Shown here: in pieces, positions 43,700 to 51,609 of the stretch
Layout: each line of letters starts with the position of its first letter
Numbering within the stretch: position 1 is the stretch's first letter
From: SIG603 sp964370115
GTDB lineage: Bacteria; Bacillota; Clostridia; Oscillospirales; Acutalibacteraceae
NCBI GenBank assembly: GCA_964370115.1
Contig: CAYJIA010000003.1
Coordinates: 14,933 to 78,932 of the forward strand
DNA: 64,000 nt
Reading direction: 5' to 3'
Notes under the pieces: model-generated
Databases searched by the model: none
Seen by the model: the letters and a program-made list of their open reading frames with translations, nothing else
What the model was told of the DNA's origin: nothing
Translations under genes and position numbers: made by a program

Positions 43700-45064
43700 A
43701 TGTTAAAGAAAATTCTAGCAATCCTAATGGTCGTAGCAATGGTATTTTCATTAGCTGCCTGTGGCGGCGGCGGAGACGCATCAACATCTGAAGGTGGCAC
43801 AACCGAGTCAACAGGCGGCGAAGACACACCTGAGTCAGAAGACACAGGCGGCGAAGACGCACAAGCAGGTGCAGACGCACTTACAATTTGGTGTTGGGAC
43901 CCTAACTTCAACCTATACGCAATGGAAGAAGCTACAAAAGTTTACCAACAAGAAAATCCTGATTTTACAGTTGACATCCAAGAAGTTCCTTGGGATGACA
44001 TCCAAACAAGAATTATTGCAGCGGCTACAGCAAATGACTACAGCACACTTCCTGACATTTTCCTATGCCAAAACAATGCTTATCAAAAAAATGTTATCAA
44101 CTATCCAAACATCTTCACAGACCTTACAAACGTTGGCATAGACTTTAGCCAATTTGCAGCAGGTGCTACAGGTTACTCAACAGTTGACGGCATGAACTAC
44201 GGTGTTCCATTTGACAATGGCGCTACTGTATTTGCTGTAAGAACTGACATACTAGCAGAAGCTGGTCTAACTCTAGCCGATTTCGAAAATATCGACTGGG
44301 ATACATTCATAGACCTAGGCGTACAAGTTAAAGACGCAACTGGCACTCCACTAATCGGTGTTGAGGCTGGCGGTTCTGACCTTGTTATCATGATGCTAAA
44401 AACAGCTGGCGTTAGCTTCTTTAACGAAGACGGCTCAGTTAACATAGCGGGCAATGAAACTCTAGTTGAAGCTGTTAATACATATAAAGCTGCAATCGAT
44501 GCAGGTGTTATAGCTGAATACACAAGTGGTGACGAAGTTAACGGCGCATTCGTAAGCGGCGGCACAGCAGGCGTTATCAACGGTTGTTGGATACTAGGTA
44601 CAGTTCAAACTTCTGAAGACACAGCAGGCAACTGGGGCGTTGCAAACTTCCCAAGCCTAACAAACGTAGCAGACTCAGTTCCTTACTCTGAAAACGGCGG
44701 CTCAAGCTGGGCAGTTGTAGCAGGTAAAGAAAACACAGAGCTAGCTATAGACTTCCTAAACAAAACATACGCAGGCTCAGTAGAGTTCTACGAGACTATT
44801 CTTCAATCTGCAGGCGCACTTCCAAACTGGATTCCTGCATCAGAATCTGAAATATACTCAGAGCCACTTGATTTCTTCGGCGGCCAAGCAGTTTATGCTG
44901 ACATCGTTGAATATGCATCAAATGTTAAACCATTTAACACAGGTGTTTATTACTACGAAGCAACAGACGCAGTAGGTACAGCTGTTACTAATATTATAAA
45001 CGGTGGCGATGTAGAGGCAGAGCTTCAAGCTGCACAAGATCAAGTTGAATTTGATATAGGATAA
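43700..45064 (+). CDS. ABC transporter sugar-binding lipoprotein
   Basis: A 454-aa extracellular binding protein: signal peptide KKILAILMVVAMVFSLAAC with lipobox LAAC near residue 21, a Gly/Ser/Thr/Glu-rich linker (to residue 55), then a family 1 solute-binding fold (LTIWCWDPNFNLYAMEEA; VDIQEVPWDDIQTRI; YGVPFDNGATVFAVRTDIL). Many aromatic residues suit carbohydrate binding. Codons are strongly biased (CTA for Leu, frequent ACA, GAC, AAC), unlike nearby genes, indicating high expression. Two permeases follow; no ATPase gene is present, so a shared MsmX/MsiK-type ATPase is assumed. Confidence 0.92.
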   Translation: MLKKILAILMVVAMVFSLAACGGGGDASTSEGGTTESTGGEDTPESEDTGGEDAQAGADALTIWCWDPNFNLYAMEEATKVYQQENPDFTVDIQEVPWDDIQTRIIAAATANDYSTLPDIFLCQNNAYQKNVINYPNIFTDLTNVGIDFSQFAAGATGYSTVDGMNYGVPFDNGATVFAVRTDILAEAGLTLADFENIDWDTFIDLGVQVKDATGTPLIGVEAGGSDLVIMMLKTAGVSFFNEDGSVNIAGNETLVEAVNTYKAAIDAGVIAEYTSGDEVNGAFVSGGTAGVINGCWILGTVQTSEDTAGNWGVANFPSLTNVADSVPYSENGGSSWAVVAGKENTELAIDFLNKTYAGSVEFYETILQSAGALPNWIPASESEIYSEPLDFFGGQAVYADIVEYASNVKPFNTGVYYYEATDAVGTAVTNIINGGDVEAELQAAQDQVEFDIG

Positions 45065-45080
45065 TAAATTAAAAAAGTTT

Positions 45081-45117
45081 TACTGTGGGGGTTGCCCTTT
45101 CGGGTAGCCCCATAGTA
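45081..45117 (+). terminator. intercistronic hairpin between binding protein and permease
   Basis: TACTGTGGGG ... TGCCC-TTTC-GGGTA ... CCCCATAGTA forms a long stem closed by a TTTC loop, with no T-run after it. This type of hairpin commonly protects the 5' part of the mRNA or attenuates, giving more binding protein than permease. Confidence 0.75.
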
Positions 45118-45142
45118 TATCCTAAAGATTGGAGGGGGAAGT

Positions 45143-46039
45143 ATGACCGAGAAAAAGAAAAAGTTTTTTTCTCTTTCTAGGAAACAAAATTTGACGGGTT
45201 GGGCGTTTTTGACTCCTGCTGTTATATTGATAACGGTCATGAGCTTTGCTCAAATGGTACGTGCCGTCATCTTATCATTTAACAAAAGTAACGGTGCGGT
45301 AACCGAGTTTATCGGTACTGCAAACTACGAAAGATTACTTAGTGACAGAGTTTTTCATCAAGCAATGTTTAACACATTCTTGTATTTGGTAATTCAAGTA
45401 CCAATCATGCTTGTATTAGCACTTGTTATTGCAAGTATGCTAAACAACAAACAACTGAGATTTAAAGGTCTATTTAGAACAGCAATATTCCTACCTTGCG
45501 CAACATCATTGGTATCATACGCTATCATATTCAATGCGCTTTTCCAACAAGATGGTTTTGTAAATAGTATTTTGATGAACCTAGGCTTGATGAGCGAACC
45601 GGTAAACTTCTTTAACGACCCGATTATGGCAAGAATGATTATTATAATTGCCCTTGTTTGGCGTTGGACAGGTTATAACATGGTATTCTATCTAGCTGGA
45701 CTTCAAAATATTGACTATACAATTTATGAGGCAGCAAAAATCGATGGCGCCTCGGCGTTTCAATCGTTTAAGAAAATTACAATTCCGCTTTTAAGACCTA
45801 TGATACTTTTAACTGCTATCATGTCTACAAACGGAACATTGCAACTATTTGACGAGTCCATAAACCTTACAGGCGGTGGACCTTCAAACCAAACTATAAC
45901 CATGTCGCACTACATATACAATACTTCATTTGTAGACTCGCCAAAACTTGGCTATGCGGCGGCTATGGCTATTGTTATCTTGGTAATTGTTGCAACACTT
46001 GCATTTATCCAAATGAAAGTAGGTGACAGACGTGAGTAA
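45143..46039 (+). CDS. sugar ABC transporter permease, MalF-type
   Basis: A 298-aa permease with six membrane helices (WAFLTPAVILITVMSFAQM first) and the EAA loop YEAAKIDGASAFQSFKKITI near residue 195, which docks the ATPase. The sequence GGPSNQTITMSHYIYNTSF near 245 is typical of MalF/UgpA-like carbohydrate permeases. GGAGGGGG precedes the ATG. It overlaps the second permease by 8 bases. Confidence 0.92.
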   Translation: MTEKKKKFFSLSRKQNLTGWAFLTPAVILITVMSFAQMVRAVILSFNKSNGAVTEFIGTANYERLLSDRVFHQAMFNTFLYLVIQVPIMLVLALVIASMLNNKQLRFKGLFRTAIFLPCATSLVSYAIIFNALFQQDGFVNSILMNLGLMSEPVNFFNDPIMARMIIIIALVWRWTGYNMVFYLAGLQNIDYTIYEAAKIDGASAFQSFKKITIPLLRPMILLTAIMSTNGTLQLFDESINLTGGGPSNQTITMSHYIYNTSFVDSPKLGYAAAMAIVILVIVATLAFIQMKVGDRRE

Positions 46040-46844
46040 ATCTTCAAAAATATTTTCATATGTATTTTTAACAGTAGCGTCGTTAATATCAATATTTCCG
46101 CTTTATTGGATGGTAATTGCGGCTACCAATAAAAGCGTCGATGTTTTGGGTGGCGTTATCCTACCGGGTTCACACTTGGTTGACAACTACAACACATTAA
46201 TTGAAACTTACCCACAAATTTGGGATGCAATGGGAACTTCGTTTACTTTTGCAATAACATCTACAGTTTTATCACTGCTTGTATGTTCACTTGCAGGATA
46301 TGGATTTGAAATTTATCATGACAAATATAAAGACAAAGTTATGGCAGTTATCTTACTTGCCATGATGGTTCCATTTGCGGCAATTATGCTACCTCTTTAT
46401 ACAATGATATCTTCAATGGGTCTTCTAAACAGTGCTATAGGATTTGTTTTGCCAAGTATCGCGACACCTTTCCTAATTATGATGTTTAGACAAAGTGCGA
46501 GAAGCTTTCCACACGAAATTATTGAGGCAGCAAGAATAGACGGACTAAATGAAATTTCAATTTTCTTTAGAATGTTCATTCCGACAATGCGCTCAACATA
46601 TGCGGCGGCTATGACTATTGTTTTCATGAATTCATGGAACAACTACATCTGGCCAAAACTAATTTTGACACAAGGCGATCCTATTACTATGCCAATGCTA
46701 ACAGCAAACATGAAAAATGTTTATGTTGTAGACTATGGAATGTTAATGATGGGCGTTGTGCTTAGCACACTTCCAACTATAATAATATTCTTCATTCTAC
46801 AAAAGAGTTTTGCAGAGGGTATTTCGGGTTCTGTTAAAGGTTAA
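46032..46844 (+). CDS. sugar ABC transporter permease, MalG-type
   Basis: A 270-aa permease with six helices; IFPLYWMVIAATNKS near residue 20 and EAA loop IEAARIDGLNEISIFFRMFI near 163 match MalG/UgpE proteins. GTG 46032 is chosen since AGGTGA lies 5 bases before it; the GTG at 46023 is likelier part of the ribosome site. A terminator follows at 46878. No hydrolase or sugar kinase gene is linked, so the sugar is unknown. Confidence 0.92.
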   Translation: MSKSSKIFSYVFLTVASLISIFPLYWMVIAATNKSVDVLGGVILPGSHLVDNYNTLIETYPQIWDAMGTSFTFAITSTVLSLLVCSLAGYGFEIYHDKYKDKVMAVILLAMMVPFAAIMLPLYTMISSMGLLNSAIGFVLPSIATPFLIMMFRQSARSFPHEIIEAARIDGLNEISIFFRMFIPTMRSTYAAAMTIVFMNSWNNYIWPKLILTQGDPITMPMLTANMKNVYVVDYGMLMMGVVLSTLPTIIIFFILQKSFAEGISGSVKG

Positions 46845-46877
46845 TTTTACAAGTTTTTCATAGGGGCAATATATATA

Positions 46878-46919
46878 AACAACTGTACTTGGATTTTTTC
46901 AGGTGCAGTTGTTTTTTTA
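46878..46919 (+). terminator. terminator of the sugar ABC operon
   Basis: AACAACTGTAC (46878-46888) pairs with GTGCAGTTGTT (46903-46913), one G-U pair, followed by TTTTTT. Confidence 0.87.
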
Positions 46920-46993
46920 GTAAACTTAACTCACTTTTTGTTGTATTATGTCGATTTGAATGCTAAGATTGAAATAAAAAAGGGGGAGAGCTT

Positions 46994-47851
46994 GTGAAAA
47001 AGCGTGTTTTAAAGCTTATGATTATTATGATTGTAATTTTAAGTGTTGGTCTAAATATTTGGTCGATAAATATGACAGAGTCCATGGTTATGAGCAAGGC
47101 GGAATATGAGCTTGCTATAATGGAAATGACAGAGTCTGCTTTGGCGCCTACGCCTATTCCAACACCTACTCCTAAGCCTACCCCAGAACCCACTCCTGCT
47201 CCAACGCCAAGTCCTACACCGACTCCCACGATAGACCCGACAAAACCGCTTGTTGCACTTACATTTGATGACGGCCCCTCGGGGGAATCGTCCGACAGGA
47301 TTAGACAGATTTTAAAAGACAATGGAATAAACGCGACGTTTTTTGTCGGTGGATTAGGACTTAAAAATTATGCTGATAAAGTGAAACCACTAGAAGACGA
47401 CGGCAACAGTATAGAAAATCATACTTACTCCCACTACTCCTTACCAAAATGTTCGCCAGAAACCATAGTAGAGGAAGAAAATTTAGTTAAAAATAAACTT
47501 GTCGAGCTAGGCGTGCACTCGGACGGCAGGTTTTTAGTAAGACTTCCTTATGGGGCGGTGTCAAAAAGGGTAAAAGAGAATATTAAGGCACCAATAATAC
47601 ATTGGTCGGTGGATTCTTTAGACTGGCAGGCAGAGACGGCACAGGAGATTTTAGATAAACTCACGGACATAAAAGACGGCGACATAATACTTTTACACGA
47701 AACAAAGGACTTAACAGCCGATGCGATGGAAGTTTTTATTCCACAAAAAATAGCCGAGGGCTACCAGTTTGTGACAGTTGAAGAGATGTTCAGCATAAAA
47801 GGCATAGCTCTAGAAGACGGAAAAGTTTATAGAGATGCATATAAAGAGTAG
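46994..47851 (+). CDS. membrane-anchored polysaccharide deacetylase (NodB domain)
   Basis: A 285-aa protein: N-terminal membrane anchor (residues 5-25), a linker of PTP repeats (about 52-77: TPTPKPTPEPTPAPTP), then a NodB domain with motif 1 ALTFDDGPSG, motif 2 ENHTYSHYS (metal His), motif 3 RLPYGAVS, motif 4 HWSVDSLDW and motif 5 ILLHE. All catalytic residues are present, so it likely removes acetyl groups from peptidoglycan GlcNAc, giving lysozyme resistance. GTG start preceded by GGGGGAG. Confidence 0.92.
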   Translation: MKKRVLKLMIIMIVILSVGLNIWSINMTESMVMSKAEYELAIMEMTESALAPTPIPTPTPKPTPEPTPAPTPSPTPTPTIDPTKPLVALTFDDGPSGESSDRIRQILKDNGINATFFVGGLGLKNYADKVKPLEDDGNSIENHTYSHYSLPKCSPETIVEEENLVKNKLVELGVHSDGRFLVRLPYGAVSKRVKENIKAPIIHWSVDSLDWQAETAQEILDKLTDIKDGDIILLHETKDLTADAMEVFIPQKIAEGYQFVTVEEMFSIKGIALEDGKVYRDAYKE

Positions 47852-47877
47852 TCAAATATGCAAATTTGCATATTTGA
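47852..47877. repeat. 26-bp perfect palindrome upstream of the HTH-dynamin gene
   Basis: Each half reads TCAAATATGCAAA from the outside in; the whole is a perfect 13+13 palindrome with no spacer, directly after the deacetylase stop and 22 bases upstream of TTGACA at 47900. It has only four G/C bases and no clean T-run on the plus strand (TTTGATAAAAAAA follows), so an operator is as likely as a terminator. The HTH of the next gene product is the obvious candidate to bind it (inference). Confidence 0.75.
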
Positions 47878-47899
47878 TAAAAAAATAATGGAAAAACGC

Positions 47900-47928
47900 T
47901 TGACAGTGAGTGAAATATATGCTAATGT
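47900..47928 (+). promoter_or_regulatory. promoter of the HTH-dynamin gene
   Basis: A consensus TTGACA (47900-47905), 17-base spacer, then TAATGT (47923-47928); the expected start near 47935 gives a short leader to ATG 47971. Confidence 0.6.
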
Positions 47929-47970
47929 TGGATTGAGCTCGAAATTAAAATGAAAAAGGACGTGGTTAAA

Positions 47971-50172
47971 ATGTTCGATCTAAGAAAATTTAGAGAAGAA
48001 AACTTAAAGATGACACAAAAAGAACTAGCGACTGCATTAGGGTTAAGACAAGATGAAATATCGAGAATGGAGCAAAACCCCGAAAAAATTTCTCTTGAAA
48101 AATTAGCTCTAATAGCAGATAAACTTGGAGTAAGATTTGATAATTTGATTAATTTTAAAAGTAGAAAAAGGAGTGAATTAAAAATGGAAAACAAATGGCA
48201 AAATATGAATTTTATGCGCGAGACACTTGTTGAATATTTAGAAAATGAATTTTTTCAAAAACGAGAACAAGTAAAAGGGATAGAAGAATATAAAAGCGAA
48301 ATAGATGAATTGAAAAAAGTTATCAACACAATTACAACAAAACCTAAAGTTGCATTTGTAGGACGTTCTGACGTTGGGAAAAGTACAATGATTAATACTT
48401 TGTTGGGAGAAGGTAGATTGCCAGCGAGGTGGGCGCCTACTACAGCAATCAAAATAATTGTAAAGCATATTAACGACAGACCTGACTTTATTAAAGACGA
48501 TGTTTGGATATTTAAAGCAGACGGTGATTCAGTATGGGATGATACGAAACTCAGAGATAAAGAGTATTGCGAGTTGCTAAAGCTTTCCGGAGGAAACTTT
48601 GCGTTACTTGAAGATTACGGAACAAGAAATGGAGAAAAATTTGATTTTAATACAGCGAGTTCTGCGGTGGCTTTTGTTGAGAGTCCAATACTGTTGAATT
48701 GTGATTTAGTGGATTTGCCAGGGATTTCAACTGGGGAAAGCAGAGACGATGAAAAAACTAGAAATGCGACGATAAAGGCAAAGGATAGTGTAGATATTAC
48801 AATATTCCTTTCTCCTGTGTTAGGTTTTATAAGTGAAACAGATATGGAATTTATAAGAGAAATACTGCATAGTTTGCCGACTATGTCGGAGCATAGCGAT
48901 GAAAATAAATTTGAAAATCTATTTATAGTAGCTACGCAAGCTCATATTGTAGACGAGGGTAAAGTAGGGTTAGATGGAATTATTGAGGGTAGATATAAAG
49001 ATTTACTTAATTATTTACAAAATGAATCGCAAATATCAGAAGATAATAAATATAAAAATTTGAGAAAAAGATTTTTTACTTACACCAAAAATGAACCTGA
49101 ACTAAGACGCGAGTTTGAAGAAAATTTTGTACAAGTAATAGAAAAAGTATGTATGATCCGTGAAGAACGCGCAGAAAGATATATTAAGGAACACAAGCAA
49201 GAAAAGTATGAGAAGTATGAAAACAAAGCGTCGATGTACATTGACATGATGGCGAATCGAGAAAGTTATAAAAGAAGTTATGGTGAAAGAAAAAAAGGCG
49301 AATACGATAGAGAAAGAAACTTTAACGCTAAGAAATCTGAAATTAAGCAAAAAATAAAAGAGTATAAAAGTGATTCAGCTAAGGCAGTTGAATCCAAGTA
49401 TAGAGTAATAATAAATAAAGAATACATCCAAAATGAATTGAAAAGTAAAAAATTTAAAAAGAAAAAAGAAGAAATCCAAAAGTATGCGAGTGATTTATCA
49501 GAGAGAATGCAGAAAAAAATAGAAAGAGTAACAGAAGAAAAGACAAATTTATTCAGTAAGGATGTTGAAGTGTTTTTAGATGATTTCCAAAAGTATGCAA
49601 ATAATTTTGAGAATAACTTTGAAACCGAGGTTAAGATACCATTTGATGTAAAGAGAGCATTTGCCACTGGATTGACAGGAGCAGCAACCTTTGGAGCGCT
49701 TGCATTTTGGGCAAGTACCTGCGGTAACTTAGGTGGATATATTCTGATTGCAAAAGGTGTTAGCCTGTTATCTGCTCTAGGAATTTCGTTAGGTGGAACT
49801 TCAACGGTTATCACTGCTATATCTGCTATTGGTGGACCTGTAACGATAGGTATTGTCCTAGCTATTTTGTCAGCACTGTCTATTTTTGCTATTTTCTCAG
49901 GTGGCTGGCAAGCGAAAGTTGCAAAAAAAATAGTAGAGGAGTACGAGAAGGCTGACGCATTGGCAAAATATAAAGGCATAATAGAAACATACTGGAGTGA
50001 AACCGAAACTGCTTTTGAAATTGCATCAAAAAATCTTAACGACGAATGGAAAAATGATTTGTCAAAATTGAAAGATTTAGCATATGCAACTGAAAAACAT
50101 ATATTGGAAGACGGGGCAGGAGCGGCACAATACATGAGATACTTTTATTCTAACCTTCCTTGTAGCGAATAA
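47971..50172 (+). CDS. XRE helix-turn-helix fused to a dynamin-like GTPase
   Basis: A 733-aa protein not matched to a named gene. Residues 1-60 form a full XRE-type HTH (MTQKELATALGLRQDEISRM; LIADKLGV). Then a dynamin-family G domain: P-loop GRSDVGKST (131-139), switch Thr in WAPTTAIK (about 153-161) and DLPG (248-251). The G4 position reads VATQAH (near 321-325) instead of T/NKxD. Residues 400-560 are long charged helices, 561-643 a hydrophobic segment able to insert in membrane (KGVSLLSALGISLGG; IGIVLAILSALSIFAIF), followed by a final helix. This is the bacterial dynamin-like layout. ATG 47971 has AAAAGGA 10 bases upstream; ATG 47950 has none. The gene is visibly AT-richer than neighbours. 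Confidence 0.82.
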   Translation: MFDLRKFREENLKMTQKELATALGLRQDEISRMEQNPEKISLEKLALIADKLGVRFDNLINFKSRKRSELKMENKWQNMNFMRETLVEYLENEFFQKREQVKGIEEYKSEIDELKKVINTITTKPKVAFVGRSDVGKSTMINTLLGEGRLPARWAPTTAIKIIVKHINDRPDFIKDDVWIFKADGDSVWDDTKLRDKEYCELLKLSGGNFALLEDYGTRNGEKFDFNTASSAVAFVESPILLNCDLVDLPGISTGESRDDEKTRNATIKAKDSVDITIFLSPVLGFISETDMEFIREILHSLPTMSEHSDENKFENLFIVATQAHIVDEGKVGLDGIIEGRYKDLLNYLQNESQISEDNKYKNLRKRFFTYTKNEPELRREFEENFVQVIEKVCMIREERAERYIKEHKQEKYEKYENKASMYIDMMANRESYKRSYGERKKGEYDRERNFNAKKSEIKQKIKEYKSDSAKAVESKYRVIINKEYIQNELKSKKFKKKKEEIQKYASDLSERMQKKIERVTEEKTNLFSKDVEVFLDDFQKYANNFENNFETEVKIPFDVKRAFATGLTGAATFGALAFWASTCGNLGGYILIAKGVSLLSALGISLGGTSTVITAISAIGGPVTIGIVLAILSALSIFAIFSGGWQAKVAKKIVEEYEKADALAKYKGIIETYWSETETAFEIASKNLNDEWKNDLSKLKDLAYATEKHILEDGAGAAQYMRYFYSNLPCSE
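48168..48186 (+). promoter_or_regulatory. internal ribosome site and start codon at the HTH/dynamin boundary
   Basis: AAGGAG (48168-48173) lies 10 bases before an in-frame ATG (48184-48186; protein MENKWQNMNF...). The ATG falls exactly after the HTH domain and before the GTPase, so the GTPase may also be made alone, or the gene arose by fusion of an HTH gene with a downstream dynamin gene that kept its own ribosome site. Confidence 0.65.
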
Positions 50173-50190
50173 AAGGGAAAATGCAAATTC

Positions 50191-50224
50191 AAAGAAGAGG
50201 GGGATAAAACTCCCTCTTCTTTCT
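50191..50224 (+). terminator. terminator of the HTH-dynamin gene
   Basis: AAAGAAGAGGG (50191-50201) and CCCTCTTCTTT (50212-50222) form a perfect 11-bp stem followed by CTG rather than a long T-run; the stem itself ends in TTT. Confidence 0.7.
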
Positions 50225-50286
50225 GTGAAAATTTACAATTATTACTTGTAATTAGGTGGAAATATAAAGTATAATTAAAAGCGGTG

Positions 50287-51285
50287 ATGAAATTGAGAAA
50301 GATAAAATATTTATTTAAAAGAATACTGGCGCTCGACTATAAAAATATGTGGAAAATTGTAAAAAAAATAAGCAAGAAAGAAAAAAAGTTCAAACTTGCG
50401 ATATTTTTCGATGTGATTTTGTGTGGATTTAAGTATCAGGCGGGCTATTATGATTATTTAGAATTTGAGTTTTATAAATTAAACAAGGCGCAGCGAAAAA
50501 CTTTTCTTACAAGGGGTATTAATAACGAAATAGTAAGAAGGTACAACAACAGGCAAAACTTTTATCTCTTTGACGATAAAATTGAGTTTAATAAAAAGTT
50601 TTCACAGTTTTTAAATAGAGACTGGTTGTATCTCGAAAACTTTGAGCAGTTTGAAAAATTTTGTGAAAATAAAGATAAGTTCATTGCAAAACCGATAGAC
50701 GGTGTAGGTGGCGTCGGTGTTGAAAAATATCTACTCAACAGCGATACAGACTTAAATGCAGTTTTTAACGAACTTATGGAAAAAAAGCAACTGCTTTTGG
50801 AAGAATTTGTCGTGCAAGATAAAGAGCTTAGCAGGCTTTACGATAAGTCGGTGAACACGATAAGAATGTTTAGCTTTTTAAAAGGCGATAAAGTTTATAT
50901 TCTAAATTCTATATTAAAAATCGGAAACGGCGGAGTAATCGACAACTTTTCAAGTGGTGGAATGTATACTTTTTTAGACGAAAACGGTACAGTTATTGCG
51001 CCTGCAATTGACCAAGAGGACAATGTGTTTGAGGTTCACCCTATTACAAAAGTCGAGATAGTAGGCTTTACCGTGCCTAAATTTAAAGAGGCAGTGGAGC
51101 TTATAAAAGAGGCTGCAAAAGTGGTAGAGGACGTTAGATACATCGGCTGGGATGTGGCGATAGGTGAAAACGGCCCCGTGATAATAGAGGGAAATTCTTT
51201 CCCTGGAGTATTCCAAATAAAACCATCATTCAACCCGAAAAAAGAAGGAATTTTGACGGTTTATAGGGAAGTCATGGGGATTTAG
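50287..51285 (+). CDS. sugar-transfer-associated ATP-grasp protein
   Basis: A 332-aa protein: basic N-terminus (KLRKIKYLFKRILAL), then an ATP-grasp fold with FIAKPIDGVGGVGVEKY near residue 135 (ATP-binding loop), LLLEEFVVQDKEL near 178, SVNTIRMFSFLKGDKV near 195, and IGWDVAIGENGPVIIEGNS near 290 (metal-binding Asp/Glu-Asn). This matches the 'sugar-transfer associated ATP-grasp' family, found in capsule and exopolysaccharide loci and of unknown reaction. Here it is alone, behind the dynamin gene's terminator. No strong ribosome site is seen; GTG 50284 or TTG 50293 are alternative starts. Confidence 0.78.
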   Translation: MKLRKIKYLFKRILALDYKNMWKIVKKISKKEKKFKLAIFFDVILCGFKYQAGYYDYLEFEFYKLNKAQRKTFLTRGINNEIVRRYNNRQNFYLFDDKIEFNKKFSQFLNRDWLYLENFEQFEKFCENKDKFIAKPIDGVGGVGVEKYLLNSDTDLNAVFNELMEKKQLLLEEFVVQDKELSRLYDKSVNTIRMFSFLKGDKVYILNSILKIGNGGVIDNFSSGGMYTFLDENGTVIAPAIDQEDNVFEVHPITKVEIVGFTVPKFKEAVELIKEAAKVVEDVRYIGWDVAIGENGPVIIEGNSFPGVFQIKPSFNPKKEGILTVYREVMGI

Positions 51286-51609
51286 CATTGTAGTTAATAG
51301 TTAAGGTTCACGCCGTTGGCGTGTTATAATTAATTTAAAACGTAGGGCAAGGGCTGTGCCCTTGCCTCTCACACTTCACTGTAAAAAAAGGAAAACCCCC
51401 AACGAGGGTTTTCCTCTTAAAATGTCCACTGGACATTTTAATTCACCTTTCCTGCGTTTTTTAAAAGTATTGGATTTCGTTTTCTGCGGAAAACGCCTCA
51501 GGGCTCTGCCCTAAGAACCCGCAATTTTTCGAGAAAAATTGATTAAAGCTTTTAAATAAAAAATCCGTAGGATTTTCGCATTAATTATTAACTATTAATT
51601 ATTAATTAC
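51286..51609. repeat. 324-bp gene-free spacer packed with hairpin repeats
   Basis: In order: AGGTTCACGC hairpin copy 3 (TTAAGGTTCACGCCGTTGGC, 51301-51320, then GTGTTATAATTAA); GTAGGGC-type palindrome copy 2 (51342-51367, GGGCAAGGGC-TGT-GCCCTTGCC); GGAAAACCC...GGGTTTTCC (51391-51415, a terminator-like stem); AAAATGTCCA-C-TGGACATTTT (51419-51439); smaller GTTTTC/GAAAAC and AAAATCC/GGATTTT dyads; and at the end TTAATTATTAACTATTAATT tracts. No coding frame is seen. It serves as the convergent boundary between the ATP-grasp gene and trpS. Confidence 0.75.

Noticed and set aside
49278..50135. A 285-aa minus-strand frame opposite the dynamin-like gene
   Set aside because: It is the antisense of the helical and hydrophobic region; no ribosome site and no family resemblance.
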